From Candidatus Lachnoclostridium pullistercoris (GTDB lineage Bacteria > Bacillota > Clostridia > Lachnospirales > Lachnospiraceae): a DNA stretch of 64,000 nucleotides. A program made the translations under genes and the position numbers. Positions 31,526 to 39,479 of this stretch are shown one piece after another. Below the pieces are notes generated by a model. That model did no database searches. It was given only the letters and a program-made list of their open reading frames with translations, and was not told the origin of the DNA. The stretch's first letter is position 1. Every line of letters starts with the position of its first letter. The stretch spans positions 1-64,000 of the forward strand of contig DWWL01000002.1 of the NCBI GenBank assembly GCA_019119775.1, written 5' to 3'.

Positions 31526-32287
31526 ATGCGCATACCATCTGTTTTCTCCCGTTTTCTCACCCGCAAATGTATTCTGCTGACGGCGGCTGCCGCCGGTATC
31601 CTCTCTCTGGCACTGGTGACCGCCTCCTTTCGATCGGAGGCAAAACCGGCGGCCGCAGAGCAGGAAGCCGGCCAGGAAGAGCCGGGGCCTGGGGAGGAAC
31701 CCAAACTGCTGAAACTGGCAGAAGGACCGGAAGCGGACAAACCGGAACCGCCTGAGCCTCCGAAACCGGCGGAGGGGCCAGGGGCCGGCAAACCCGAGCC
31801 CCCGAAACCGGCGGAGGGGCCGAAAGCTGACAAACCCGAGCCTCCGAAACCGGCAGAGGGACCAGGGGCCGGCAAGCCGGAACCTCCCGGGTCTGGAGAA
31901 GGGCCGAAAGCTGCGGAAGAACCCAAGGCCGGCAAGCTCGCGGCGGAACCTCCAAAACCTGCAGAGAGGCCGAAAGCCGACAAGCCCGAGCCCCCGAAAC
32001 CTTCAGAAGGACCGAAAGCCGCAGAAGGCCCCAAGGCCGGCAAACCTGCAGCAGAACCTCCAAAGCCTGCAGAGGGATCAAAGGCCGGCAAACCCGAGCC
32101 TCCCAAGCCTGCAGAGAAACCGAAAACCGCGGAAGGGCCGGGAGCTGCCAAGCCCGCGGCGGAACCTCCGAAACCCGCAGCCGGCCCCAAGGACGGCAAA
32201 CCAGCAGCGGAACCTCCAGCCCCCACAGGCACCCCCGATCCGCTCCGCGAAAAAGGCCCCGGCCGCAAGGGACCGGAGCCGCTGTAA
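31526..32287 (+). CDS. Pro/Glu/Lys/Gly-rich repeat protein, exported
   Basis: 253 residues. An N-terminal membrane or signal segment (CILLTAAAAGILSLALVTA) is followed by a low-complexity extracellular region. That region is built from an 11-17 residue motif, roughly PEPPKPAEGPKAGK, repeated about a dozen times with variations. There is no folded domain and no sorting motif at the end (KGPEPL). Such stretches form extended polyproline rods that can span or bind the cell wall. ATG 31526 has AAGGTG 8 nt upstream; a TTG at 31523 is less likely. The repeats make it prone to length variation. Convergent with the serine hydrolase gene, 4 nt apart. Confidence 0.7.
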   Translation: MRIPSVFSRFLTRKCILLTAAAAGILSLALVTASFRSEAKPAAAEQEAGQEEPGPGEEPKLLKLAEGPEADKPEPPEPPKPAEGPGAGKPEPPKPAEGPKADKPEPPKPAEGPGAGKPEPPGSGEGPKAAEEPKAGKLAAEPPKPAERPKADKPEPPKPSEGPKAAEGPKAGKPAAEPPKPAEGSKAGKPEPPKPAEKPKTAEGPGAAKPAAEPPKPAAGPKDGKPAAEPPAPTGTPDPLREKGPGRKGPEPL

Positions 32288-32291
32288 TTTC

Positions 32292-33761
32292 TTATTTTTC
32301 TTTTATCTTCAGATGAAGGGTGGGCCGTCTCAGATCCTGGGAATTCATATTGACCCAGCGGTCCACCTTTATTTCATCCTCCTCCCAGACAAATCTCACA
32401 TGATCGAAAAACGCCATTTCAGGAAATCTCCACTCCATCATCAGAGTATTTTTTCCGCTCCAGTAGGCGATGGCAGAGATTCTGGACCGTTCCGGCTCAT
32501 ACTGATGGTGAAGGTAGGCTCCCGTCATGGTGGTGAAGCCGTCCGCCCAGAAATCCAGCCCGGCTGTCACCTCATGTCTTCCCCGGTCATCCTCCATCAC
32601 GTAGACCACTTCTCCGTTGTCCGTAAAATGGAGTTCCGCCGCTGTCACCCGGTCCACATTCTGTTCCGGAGCAAAAAACAGATCCTTTTTTTCCGGCTCC
32701 AGGTGATCTTTTACAGAAACATTTTTCCCCTTCAGTGTCATCCGCAGCCCCTTCTGGCGAAGGATCTCCTCAAAGGGATCTGCGTTCTCCTTTTCTTTTT
32801 CCATTTTCCCGCCTTCAGGTGCCTCTTGTTTGACGCGGTCTACGATCTCCCGCTGGAAAAGCCGCATGGCCTTGTAGCCGTCATCAGCGGCTGTGATGGC
32901 AAACACCATATTTAAGGACGGCACCAGCCCGCAGGTCTGGCCGAACATCCCTCTGGCTGCCCAGATATCCGCCCAGTGGTCCCAGTGAAAATTGTACTGC
33001 AGCCCGTCCACCGGCGGCAGAGGATCCCGGTATCCCATGGCGTATTCCACCCATTCTTCAGGAATCAGCTGCTCCCCGTTCCAGTTGCCTTTATTTAAAT
33101 AGAGCAGGCCGATCCGGAGCATATCCTCCGTCGTCAGCGACACCCCGTTTCCGCCGGAGCAGACTCCTTCCGGGCTCAGCATCCACGGAAAATCCGTCAG
33201 CCCGATCTTTTTCCCCACCCTCTCCTGGACCAGCTCCCGGCAGGTCTTTTTCTCCACCTGCTGGACAATGTATGAGAGAATGTAGCTGTTGCCGCTGGAA
33301 TACATGTATGTCTTTCCCGGCTCCTTGTCAAAGGGCACCTTAAAATATGCCTCTTTCCAGCTGGTCTTTAAGGGACGCCACTCATTTCCCCCGATCCCTC
33401 TCTCCTGACCGTTTCTCATGGTAATCAGGCTGCGGATCGTACATTTTCTCAAATACTCATTGGCCGATGCCTCATACTCGGGGAAAAATTTTAACAGCGG
33501 ATCATCCAGCGCCAGCAGTCCGTCAGCGTAGGCCAGAGCCACCGCCGTGTTGGTGAGAATTTTCGTGAAAGAGTGCATAATGTGGGGAATGTCCGCGGCG
33601 TATGGGGCATTGTAAGCCTCAAAAATCACCTGACCGTTTCTCGCGATCATGATTCCGTGAATCTCCGAATCCGCCTTCTCACAGGCGTTGAGAAAATCAA
33701 TAATGTACTCCGCCGCCACCCCCTGGGCGGCCGGAGCGGATCGTTTCAGTTCATTTTTCAT
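32292..33761 (-). CDS. Serine hydrolase, class C beta-lactamase fold
   Basis: 489 residues. The catalytic SxxK is in HIMHSFTKILTNTAVALAY (Ser about 64) and the YxN motif is in KTYMYSSGNSYILSYI. The catalytic domain covers about 40-300. A C-terminal extension of about 150 residues is beta-rich and unassigned. No signal peptide, so it is probably cytosolic, like esterases or amidohydrolases of this fold. It follows a DASS-type transporter by 43 nt on the same strand, suggesting it hydrolyses an imported compound. ATG at 33761 after GGAGA. Confidence 0.82.
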   Translation of the reverse strand: MKNELKRSAPAAQGVAAEYIIDFLNACEKADSEIHGIMIARNGQVIFEAYNAPYAADIPHIMHSFTKILTNTAVALAYADGLLALDDPLLKFFPEYEASANEYLRKCTIRSLITMRNGQERGIGGNEWRPLKTSWKEAYFKVPFDKEPGKTYMYSSGNSYILSYIVQQVEKKTCRELVQERVGKKIGLTDFPWMLSPEGVCSGGNGVSLTTEDMLRIGLLYLNKGNWNGEQLIPEEWVEYAMGYRDPLPPVDGLQYNFHWDHWADIWAARGMFGQTCGLVPSLNMVFAITAADDGYKAMRLFQREIVDRVKQEAPEGGKMEKEKENADPFEEILRQKGLRMTLKGKNVSVKDHLEPEKKDLFFAPEQNVDRVTAAELHFTDNGEVVYVMEDDRGRHEVTAGLDFWADGFTTMTGAYLHHQYEPERSRISAIAYWSGKNTLMMEWRFPEMAFFDHVRFVWEEDEIKVDRWVNMNSQDLRRPTLHLKIKEK

Positions 33762-33804
33762 ATCACTTGTCTCCTCTGTTTCATATGACCTTCTTCCCGC
33801 TGAA

Positions 33805-35088
33805 TCAGAAGAACGGGAATACCTGGGGCAGAATCAGCACGCAGCAGATCCAGGAAATGATCAGCAGCGGCCAGCCAAATTTGGCAAAATCCTGGAATTT
33901 CAGTTTGGTAAAAAGCATCATGGTCTGGTTAGTTCCGGATGCGATCGGCGTCAGATAAGAACAGCCGGCGCCGATGGCGATGGCCAGCACGATAGCTTGG
34001 GGATTGGCCCCCAGAGACTCGGCGATGGAGATTCCCACCGGAGCCAGCATTCCGGCACAGGCCATGTTGTTCATAAACTGCGTGGCAACGGAGGCGCCGA
34101 TGCAGACCACTGCGGTGATCACATACAGGTTCTTGGACTCTCCGATCAGGCTTACAATAATGTCTCCGAACAGATTTCCCAGGCCGCTCTGATTCATTAC
34201 GGCGATCATCAGGTTGATGCCGGCGCAGAAAATAATCATGTTCACATCCAGAGAAGTCAGCACTTCCTTCGGCGTCACAACGGTGGAGAGCACTGCAATT
34301 GCGATCATGGCATATCCCACAAAGTTGGGATCAAAGGAGATCACGCCCAGAGACCCCAGAACCAGCGCGATGATAAACACCAGAAACGCTGCGCCTACCA
34401 CTTTCTGCTTGTTTTTCTGCTCCTTTGTCAGCTGCTTTTCTTCCATTTCCCCGCCGAAATCATCGTAGGAAGCGCACCAGCGGTTCATGACCACCATATA
34501 GATCCCGCCGATGATAAAAATGGGAACTGCCACCCACGCGAAATCCAGAAGTCCGAATAACGGCAGGCCCGCCTCCTCCAGCGCGGTGTTGGCGTATACG
34601 TTGGTGGGCGTTCCGATCAGAGTCACAGCGCCGCCAAGAGTGGTGGAAAAGATCACAAACAGCACCAGTTTGGAAAGGCTGATCCTGTTTTTCTTGGCAA
34701 TGCTCCGCAGGACCGGCAGGAACGCAAGAGCCACGTAACTGTTCTGAAGGACGGTGGAAACCAATCCTGACGTGAGGTAAACGATGGCAAAAATCATCAT
34801 TTCTTTTTTGGCTCCCGTCTGGGAACTGGTCATCTTATCCACGAAATCTCCAATCACCACATCCAGTCCCGTGGCGGCTATCATTCCTGAAAACATACAG
34901 ATGATGATCATCAGGTGCAGGCTGGAACTGTTTAACACACCGTAAATATCTCCGCTTTCCATAATCCCTGAAAACAGCGCTACCGGCGCCAGGCAGACAA
35001 ACGTCATCCAGTTGGGCAGTTTGGGATGAGCCAGCACCACAATAAAAATAATCAGACAGACAAGTGCCCACAGCAGAGTCATACTCAT
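33805..35088 (-). CDS. SLC13/DASS-type (ion transporter superfamily) anion permease
   Basis: 427 residues, about eleven membrane helices, two-repeat ion-transporter layout. The paired loop motifs are GTPTNVYANTALEEAG and ASGTNQTMMLFTK, which in DASS carriers bind the carboxylate and sodium. Likely imports a di- or tricarboxylate-like anion. ATG at 35088 (AGGAGG 8 nt upstream) is preferred to the longer frame at 35139. Lies downstream of a LysR gene and upstream of the serine hydrolase on the same strand. Substrate unknown. Confidence 0.82.
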   Translation of the reverse strand: MSMTLLWALVCLIIFIVVLAHPKLPNWMTFVCLAPVALFSGIMESGDIYGVLNSSSLHLMIIICMFSGMIAATGLDVVIGDFVDKMTSSQTGAKKEMMIFAIVYLTSGLVSTVLQNSYVALAFLPVLRSIAKKNRISLSKLVLFVIFSTTLGGAVTLIGTPTNVYANTALEEAGLPLFGLLDFAWVAVPIFIIGGIYMVVMNRWCASYDDFGGEMEEKQLTKEQKNKQKVVGAAFLVFIIALVLGSLGVISFDPNFVGYAMIAIAVLSTVVTPKEVLTSLDVNMIIFCAGINLMIAVMNQSGLGNLFGDIIVSLIGESKNLYVITAVVCIGASVATQFMNNMACAGMLAPVGISIAESLGANPQAIVLAIAIGAGCSYLTPIASGTNQTMMLFTKLKFQDFAKFGWPLLIISWICCVLILPQVFPFF

Positions 35089-35223
35089 AAATAAATCCTC
35101 CTTCATACGTATCTGAAGCTCTTCTGTCCGGCCGGGCATCTCTCCATGTATCTGTTGTCTTCAGTATAGCGGAAAACTGCCTCTTTGAAAAATACCTGAA
35201 AAAAATGGGGGCATAGCAGAATG

Positions 35224-36168
35224 CTATACCCCGCAGAGACGCTTTAAGATCTCCTGTTCCCCTTCCTTCATCGCCTTTTTGATGCAGGAAATGCAGTATT
35301 TTTCTTCGTCTATAAATTTTTTTCCTCTCAGGCGGATCACTCCCGCCGCAGAATAATCCCTGTCGCTGATCTGGTAAAATTTCAGTTTTTCCCGGTTATT
35401 TAAAAATGCCAGATGGCCCAGAGCAGCCACGCAACAGCCCATCTGATTTTCCGCCGCCTGAAGGGCGATGGTGCTGCTGGTCACCTGCATTTTCGGCTCA
35501 ATCCTGCATCCTAAGTCCCGGCAGATCTGATCAAATTCCTTACGCACCGCCGTAGTCTCCTCCTGCAGGATATAGTCCATCTCCGGGAGCCGGCGCAGAT
35601 CCACTAACGGAAGGGGCAGACCGTCCCGGTGCTCCCCGAAAGGTTCAATGTCATACCGCTCCGGAACCACCAGGATCAGCGGATCCTGATAAAATTTCTC
35701 AAATACAAATTCTCTGGACCAGTTTAGATCCGGTCCGATGGCGAAATCGTATTTTCCTGCCTTCAGCGCGTCGGGAATGTCCTTTGACAGCAGGTTAAAC
35801 AGCTCCACATCACACTCCGGATATCGGGAACGCACCTTTTTTGCCACGTTGAAAGCCGAAAGGGAGATGGCGTTTAGCGTCATTCCGATCCGTATCCGCC
35901 TGGCCTCAGATTTCTGCAGGTCCCTCAATTTTGCCTTCATAGTGCTCCGCAGCCGCCGGATCTCTTTGGCATATTCCACGTAGATCTTTCCGGCCTCCGT
36001 CAGCTCCGTCCCGTTGATCGTCCGGATAAACAGCGCCATCCCCAGCTCATTTTCCAGGCTGGACAGATAGCGGCTCAGGGACGGCTGGCTGATGTAAAGC
36101 ACCTCCGCCGCCTGGGAAATGCTCCCGCACTCTGCCACCGCAATCACGTAGTCGATGTCTCTCTCCAT
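35224..36168 (-). CDS. LysR-family transcriptional regulator
   Basis: 314 residues. The N-terminal winged helix is typical (YVIAVAECGSISQAAEVLYISQPSLSRYLSSLE), followed by a periplasmic-binding-like effector domain. ATG at 36168 after GGGAGG. Same strand as the transporter and hydrolase that follow after 135 nt, so it probably controls them in response to the imported ligand. This is an inference from position. Confidence 0.88.
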   Translation of the reverse strand: MERDIDYVIAVAECGSISQAAEVLYISQPSLSRYLSSLENELGMALFIRTINGTELTEAGKIYVEYAKEIRRLRSTMKAKLRDLQKSEARRIRIGMTLNAISLSAFNVAKKVRSRYPECDVELFNLLSKDIPDALKAGKYDFAIGPDLNWSREFVFEKFYQDPLILVVPERYDIEPFGEHRDGLPLPLVDLRRLPEMDYILQEETTAVRKEFDQICRDLGCRIEPKMQVTSSTIALQAAENQMGCCVAALGHLAFLNNREKLKFYQISDRDYSAAGVIRLRGKKFIDEEKYCISCIKKAMKEGEQEILKRLCGV

Positions 36169-36260
36169 CCCTTACCTCCCGTCTCTTCCATAGAATTGGC
36201 CCTGAAACTATGATACAGCCGAAGATTCAAAAGGTAAAGCAGTCAATTTTATTTTTCTTA

Positions 36261-37670
36261 TCAGGCAGAAACTGTCCCGGATCCGGCGCTGTCTGCAGCC
36301 CGGCCGGCGTCCTTTCCCCCGGGCAGGCCTGCCCGCACCCGACTCCACAAAACTGCAGACAGGATCACGGCCGCGTAGTCTGTGACTGACTGGCCGAATA
36401 TCACTCCCGTCAGGCCGAACATGGCCTGAAGCAGATACAGCAGGGGGATGAGCAGCACGCCCTGACGCAGTACAGAGAGAACCGTGGCTTCCAAAGCATG
36501 GCCCACGGACTGAAGACTGTTCATATTGACAAAGAGGAATCCGATCACCGGGCCGGAAAGCATGTAGGCCGTAAGCATTTCCACGCCGTAGGCCACCACC
36601 TCGTCGTCGTTGATAAACAGGCGGATAATCGGCTCCCGCAACACAAAGTACAGCAGGGTGGCCAGAATTCCCACCGCCAGACAAGTCCTCTTGGTAAAGC
36701 TCTCCACCGCCCGGAACCGTTTTCCGTCACCGGAGCCGTAATTATACCCCAGCAGAGGCTGAACGCCGTTGGCAAGTCCCATCTGCAGGAAAGTGATGAA
36801 CATGTTGGCCTTGAACACGATCCCGATAGCCGCCACCGGAGCGTTTCCGTAGACCACCAGCATCTGGTTGAGCACAATGGTGGAAACGCTCATCAGCGCG
36901 GAGAAGATAGCCGTAGGCAGTCCGGTGGAGCAGATTCTGGTGAGGATCCCGTTTTTCCAGGTAAAATCCTTCCAGGAGATGGAGAGCATATGGCTCTTTC
37001 TCAGAAAATACCACAGATAATAGACGCTGGCCATAATATTTCCCAGGGAGGTGGCGATGGCCGCGCCCGCCGTTCCCTGTCCCAGCACGCTGATGAAAAT
37101 GGGATCCAGCACAATATTGGCGATGGTGCCGATCATGCTCCCCACCATGGCCTCCCGGCTGGCTCCCTCCGCCCGGACGATAAAGCTGGCGGCCGCCGAC
37201 CAGATGATGAACGGGGCGCCCCAGGCGATGTGTATGGTGTATCCTCTGGCAAATTCATACGTCTCCGCGTCCGCCCCGAACACCCCGAGAATGGGATCCA
37301 TGAACAGGATCAGCAGGGCCGCGAAGACCAGGCCCACCAGCACGGAGGCGTAAGTCACAAAGGACGAGGCCGCCCGCACCCGCTTCTCATTTTTCTCCCC
37401 CATGGCCATGGACAAAACGGTGCTGCCGCCCATGCCGAACATGTTGGCAAAGGCCATCATCAGAATGAAAATAGGGTTAGTCAGACTCACCGCCGCCACC
37501 TGCAGCGGATCTCCCGTCTGTCCCACAAAAAAGGTGTCCGCCATATTGTAGAGCACTGTCACCAGACTGCTGATCACACTGGGGACGGCCATGACGGCCA
37601 CCGCCCTCGGCACATTCATCGAGCTCATCAGCTCATGCTCATATCCCTGCTGTCTTTCCATGTCTGTCAT
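36261..37670 (-). CDS. MATE-family efflux transporter
   Basis: 469 residues, twelve membrane segments. MATE signatures are VLYNMADTFFVGQTGDPLQV, GMGGSTVLSMAMGEKN and LGYNYGSGDGKRFRAVE. Exports drugs or cationic compounds with sodium or proton coupling. ATG at 37670 has AAAGGG; ATG 37661 is an alternative. The 5' end overlaps the marR gene by 32 nt, so both are one transcript and presumably MarR-regulated. Ends in a tail poor in hydrophobic residues. Confidence 0.9.
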   Translation of the reverse strand: MTDMERQQGYEHELMSSMNVPRAVAVMAVPSVISSLVTVLYNMADTFFVGQTGDPLQVAAVSLTNPIFILMMAFANMFGMGGSTVLSMAMGEKNEKRVRAASSFVTYASVLVGLVFAALLILFMDPILGVFGADAETYEFARGYTIHIAWGAPFIIWSAAASFIVRAEGASREAMVGSMIGTIANIVLDPIFISVLGQGTAGAAIATSLGNIMASVYYLWYFLRKSHMLSISWKDFTWKNGILTRICSTGLPTAIFSALMSVSTIVLNQMLVVYGNAPVAAIGIVFKANMFITFLQMGLANGVQPLLGYNYGSGDGKRFRAVESFTKRTCLAVGILATLLYFVLREPIIRLFINDDEVVAYGVEMLTAYMLSGPVIGFLFVNMNSLQSVGHALEATVLSVLRQGVLLIPLLYLLQAMFGLTGVIFGQSVTDYAAVILSAVLWSRVRAGLPGGKDAGRAADSAGSGTVSA

Positions 37671-38091
37671 CCCTTTCGTCCAGATTTTTCAGCATTTTCC
37701 CGGCTGTCTCCAAGAAACATTTTTTCTCCTCCGGCGTGATCCCCTGAAGAAGGATTGCCTCCGACTCCTCGATCTCCCGCCGCAGGGCCTCTCTCACCTC
37801 TTCCGCCTTTTCCGTAAATACGATCCGTTTATAGCGGCCGTCTTTCTCCTCCGGAATCCGGCAGATCAGCCCTTTTTCCTCCAGCTGCTTCAGCGCCTCC
37901 GTGGCCGTGGACGGCCGCAGGCCGAATTCTTTCTCGATCTCTTTCTGATAAATGCTTCTCCGGCTGCTCTCCACCAGGATGAAATCCAGAATATTACCCT
38001 GGGCGCCGCTGATGCCGATCGCCTCCTGGATCTGCCTGGACCGGCGGCGCAGACGGTTGGAGATCCGGTTGATCATCTTTCCTGTTTCCAT
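37639..38091 (-). CDS. MarR-family repressor
   Basis: 150 residues with the MarR winged helix: LDFILVESSRRSIYQKEIEKEF, RPSTATEALKQLEEKGLI, then the basic wing DGRYKRIVFTEKA. ATG at 38091 after AAGGTGAAG. Overlaps and precedes the MATE pump gene. A palindrome covers its promoter -10 box, so ligand-relieved repression of itself and the pump is the likely circuit. Confidence 0.88.
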   Translation of the reverse strand: METGKMINRISNRLRRRSRQIQEAIGISGAQGNILDFILVESSRRSIYQKEIEKEFGLRPSTATEALKQLEEKGLICRIPEEKDGRYKRIVFTEKAEEVREALRREIEESEAILLQGITPEEKKCFLETAGKMLKNLDERDDRHGKTAGI

Positions 38092-38177
38092 ATCTCTTCA
38101 CCTTTCTTTCCGGAAATATCTGCTTTCCCGCAGATCTTCCGCCTAATTGTTTCGGTTCCTAAGTATACACTTCGTTT

Positions 38178-38213
38178 CCTAAATATATTAGGCCGGATTT
38201 TGAAGATTGTCAA
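38178..38213 (-). promoter_or_regulatory. marR-MATE promoter with operator over the -10 box
   Basis: -35 TTGACA (38208-38213), 17-nt spacer, -10 TAATAT (38185-38190). The dyad CCTAA-N5-TTAGG (38178-38192) covers the -10 box. Another CCTAA lies near 38159 and one near 38142, which may extend the site. Confidence 0.7.
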
Positions 38214-38329
38214 CAGGAAGTTGCGGGGCGGAACTGCCTGCTGTTAAGAGCGGGGGCTGCCCGCCGGCAGATGTATAAAATCTTTCGGGAATGAATAGGA
38301 TGTAAAAACAAGATTTCCGGGGGTTTTCC

Positions 38330-38605
38330 GTGAAAGAATATATCGAAGAGCGGGCGGTTGCCATTGCCAACTACATTATAGACTGCAACGCCACAGTCCG
38401 GCAGACGGCAAAGAAATTTGGGATCAGCAAGAGTACAGTGCATAAAGACGTCACCGACCGCCTGGAACATATCAATCCGTCTTTAGCCGCCCGCGCCCGG
38501 GTGGTGCTGGACATCAACAAATCGGAACGCCACATCCGGGGCGGGATGGCAACGAAAGAGAAATACCAGCACCGGCTTCAGATCTGCAGCAAGGATGAGA
38601 AATAA
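38330..38605 (+). CDS. spoIIID: Sporulation transcriptional regulator SpoIIID
   Basis: 91 residues, near the 93 of Bacillus SpoIIID, with the characteristic helix-turn-helix: TVRQTAKKFGISKSTVHKDV, then NKSERHIRGGMATKEKY. A mother-cell DNA-binding protein acting with SigE. Start is GTG at 38330 with a weak GGGGG site; the family N-terminus (KEYIEERAVAIANYI) supports it. The terminator just downstream is one copy of the 40-bp repeat flanking the toxin-antitoxin pair. Confidence 0.95.
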   Translation: MKEYIEERAVAIANYIIDCNATVRQTAKKFGISKSTVHKDVTDRLEHINPSLAARARVVLDINKSERHIRGGMATKEKYQHRLQICSKDEK

Positions 38606-38615
38606 GATAAAAAAG

Positions 38616-38655
38616 CCCCCGGGCGGAGCCAAACCTCCACCCGGGGAAATATTTT
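38616..38655. repeat. 40-bp direct repeat, left copy (also a terminator hairpin)
   Basis: Hairpin CCCCGGGCGGAG...CTCCACCCGGGG plus AAATATTTT. On the minus strand this copy is followed by CTTTTTT and so is a full terminator. Identical over 40 bp to 39429-39468. Confidence 0.9.
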
Positions 38656-38656
38656 A

Positions 38657-39067
38657 CTAAAAATTCACATTATTCTTTTCCAAATATTCTTTTATCAACG
38701 GCAAAATGTATTCTACTGATTCCAGCTGAGCTTTCGCCTCATCTGCAGATACAATGAAAAAATCATTATAATCGCTTTCTTCCCTTTTCATTTTCAGCCT
38801 TGCCAGACGTCTGCCCATTTCTCCGGGAAATTTCCCTGTTGCCACATACTCTTTATTGAAAAAAGCCACTACGTCTTTATGACGTCTGAAATCTATGCTT
38901 CTTAATGCAAGAACAGCGCGCGCTCCGTAAAACACCGCATAATAAGATCGATTAATGCAATCCCTGTAAAAACCATTGTCAAAGCACATCTTCGCATTTT
39001 TGTAGGTTTCTTCCGCAAGAGAAAATCGATACTTTGATAATTCTAAATCTTTGTTTATATCATGCAC
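38657..39067 (-). CDS. hepT: HEPN-domain toxin (HepT-like)
   Basis: 136-residue all-helical HEPN protein. The conserved region NRSYYAVFYGARAVLALRSI, followed by DFRRHKDVV, carries the Arg/His residues used by HEPN RNases. Paired with the nucleotidyltransferase MntA upstream, overlapping by 8 nt. In studied HepT/MntA pairs the toxin cleaves RNA and is silenced by AMPylation of a Tyr near the active site. AT-richer than the flanking genes and enclosed by 40-bp repeats. Confidence 0.85.
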   Translation of the reverse strand: MHDINKDLELSKYRFSLAEETYKNAKMCFDNGFYRDCINRSYYAVFYGARAVLALRSIDFRRHKDVVAFFNKEYVATGKFPGEMGRRLARLKMKREESDYNDFFIVSADEAKAQLESVEYILPLIKEYLEKNNVNF

Positions 39068-39395
39068 TGATTTTCACTCCTTCATCTCTGACACTGCGGT
39101 AATAAGGCAGATTATCTGCCCAGTCATTAAAATGATCTGTATTCGTTATCACAGGAGAAATGTCCACTCCATACTTCAGCATATAATCAAAAGAAAGATC
39201 GCTGATCCGATTTGATACTGCCTTTATCTGGTCCTTTGTCAAAGAAACTAAAAGCATAACATCAATATCTGAAAGTTCCGAGTAATCTCCTCTTGCATAT
39301 GAACCATATACAATAACACTGTCAAGAGAATTGCCCAGCAGTTCTCTTACACGCTCCGCAAAATCCTGTATAATATCTGAAATTTGAACTGGCAT
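39060..39395 (-). CDS. mntA: MNT-domain nucleotidyltransferase antitoxin (MntA-like)
   Basis: 111-residue minimal nucleotidyltransferase with the catalytic motif VYGSYARGDYSELSDIDVML (GSxARG...SDxD). MntA relatives neutralise HEPN toxins by transferring AMP. ATG at 39395 after GAGGTGA; its end overlaps the toxin start. Both genes read away from the 39429-39468 repeat copy. Confidence 0.87.
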   Translation of the reverse strand: MPVQISDIIQDFAERVRELLGNSLDSVIVYGSYARGDYSELSDIDVMLLVSLTKDQIKAVSNRISDLSFDYMLKYGVDISPVITNTDHFNDWADNLPYYRSVRDEGVKISA

Positions 39396-39428
39396 GCGGT
39401 CTCACCTCTTTCCTGCTGCAAATCACTC

Positions 39429-39468
39429 CCCCCGGGCGGAGCCAAACCTCCACCCGGGGAAATATTTT
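39429..39468. repeat. 40-bp direct repeat, right copy
   Basis: Perfect copy of 38616-38655, placed 11 nt after the stop of the sulfatase-like gene. Here the minus-strand T-tract is absent (GGGAGTGA follows), as expected if an insertion separated this copy from the original terminator tail. Confidence 0.9.
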
Positions 39469-39479
39469 CCCGCCTGCTG

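Noticed and set aside
31523..32287. Real gene on the opposite strand (glycine/serine/proline-rich frame at 31471-32268)
   Set aside because: The plus-strand frame has a ribosome site, a signal segment and a consistent repeat; the minus frame is its low-complexity mirror.
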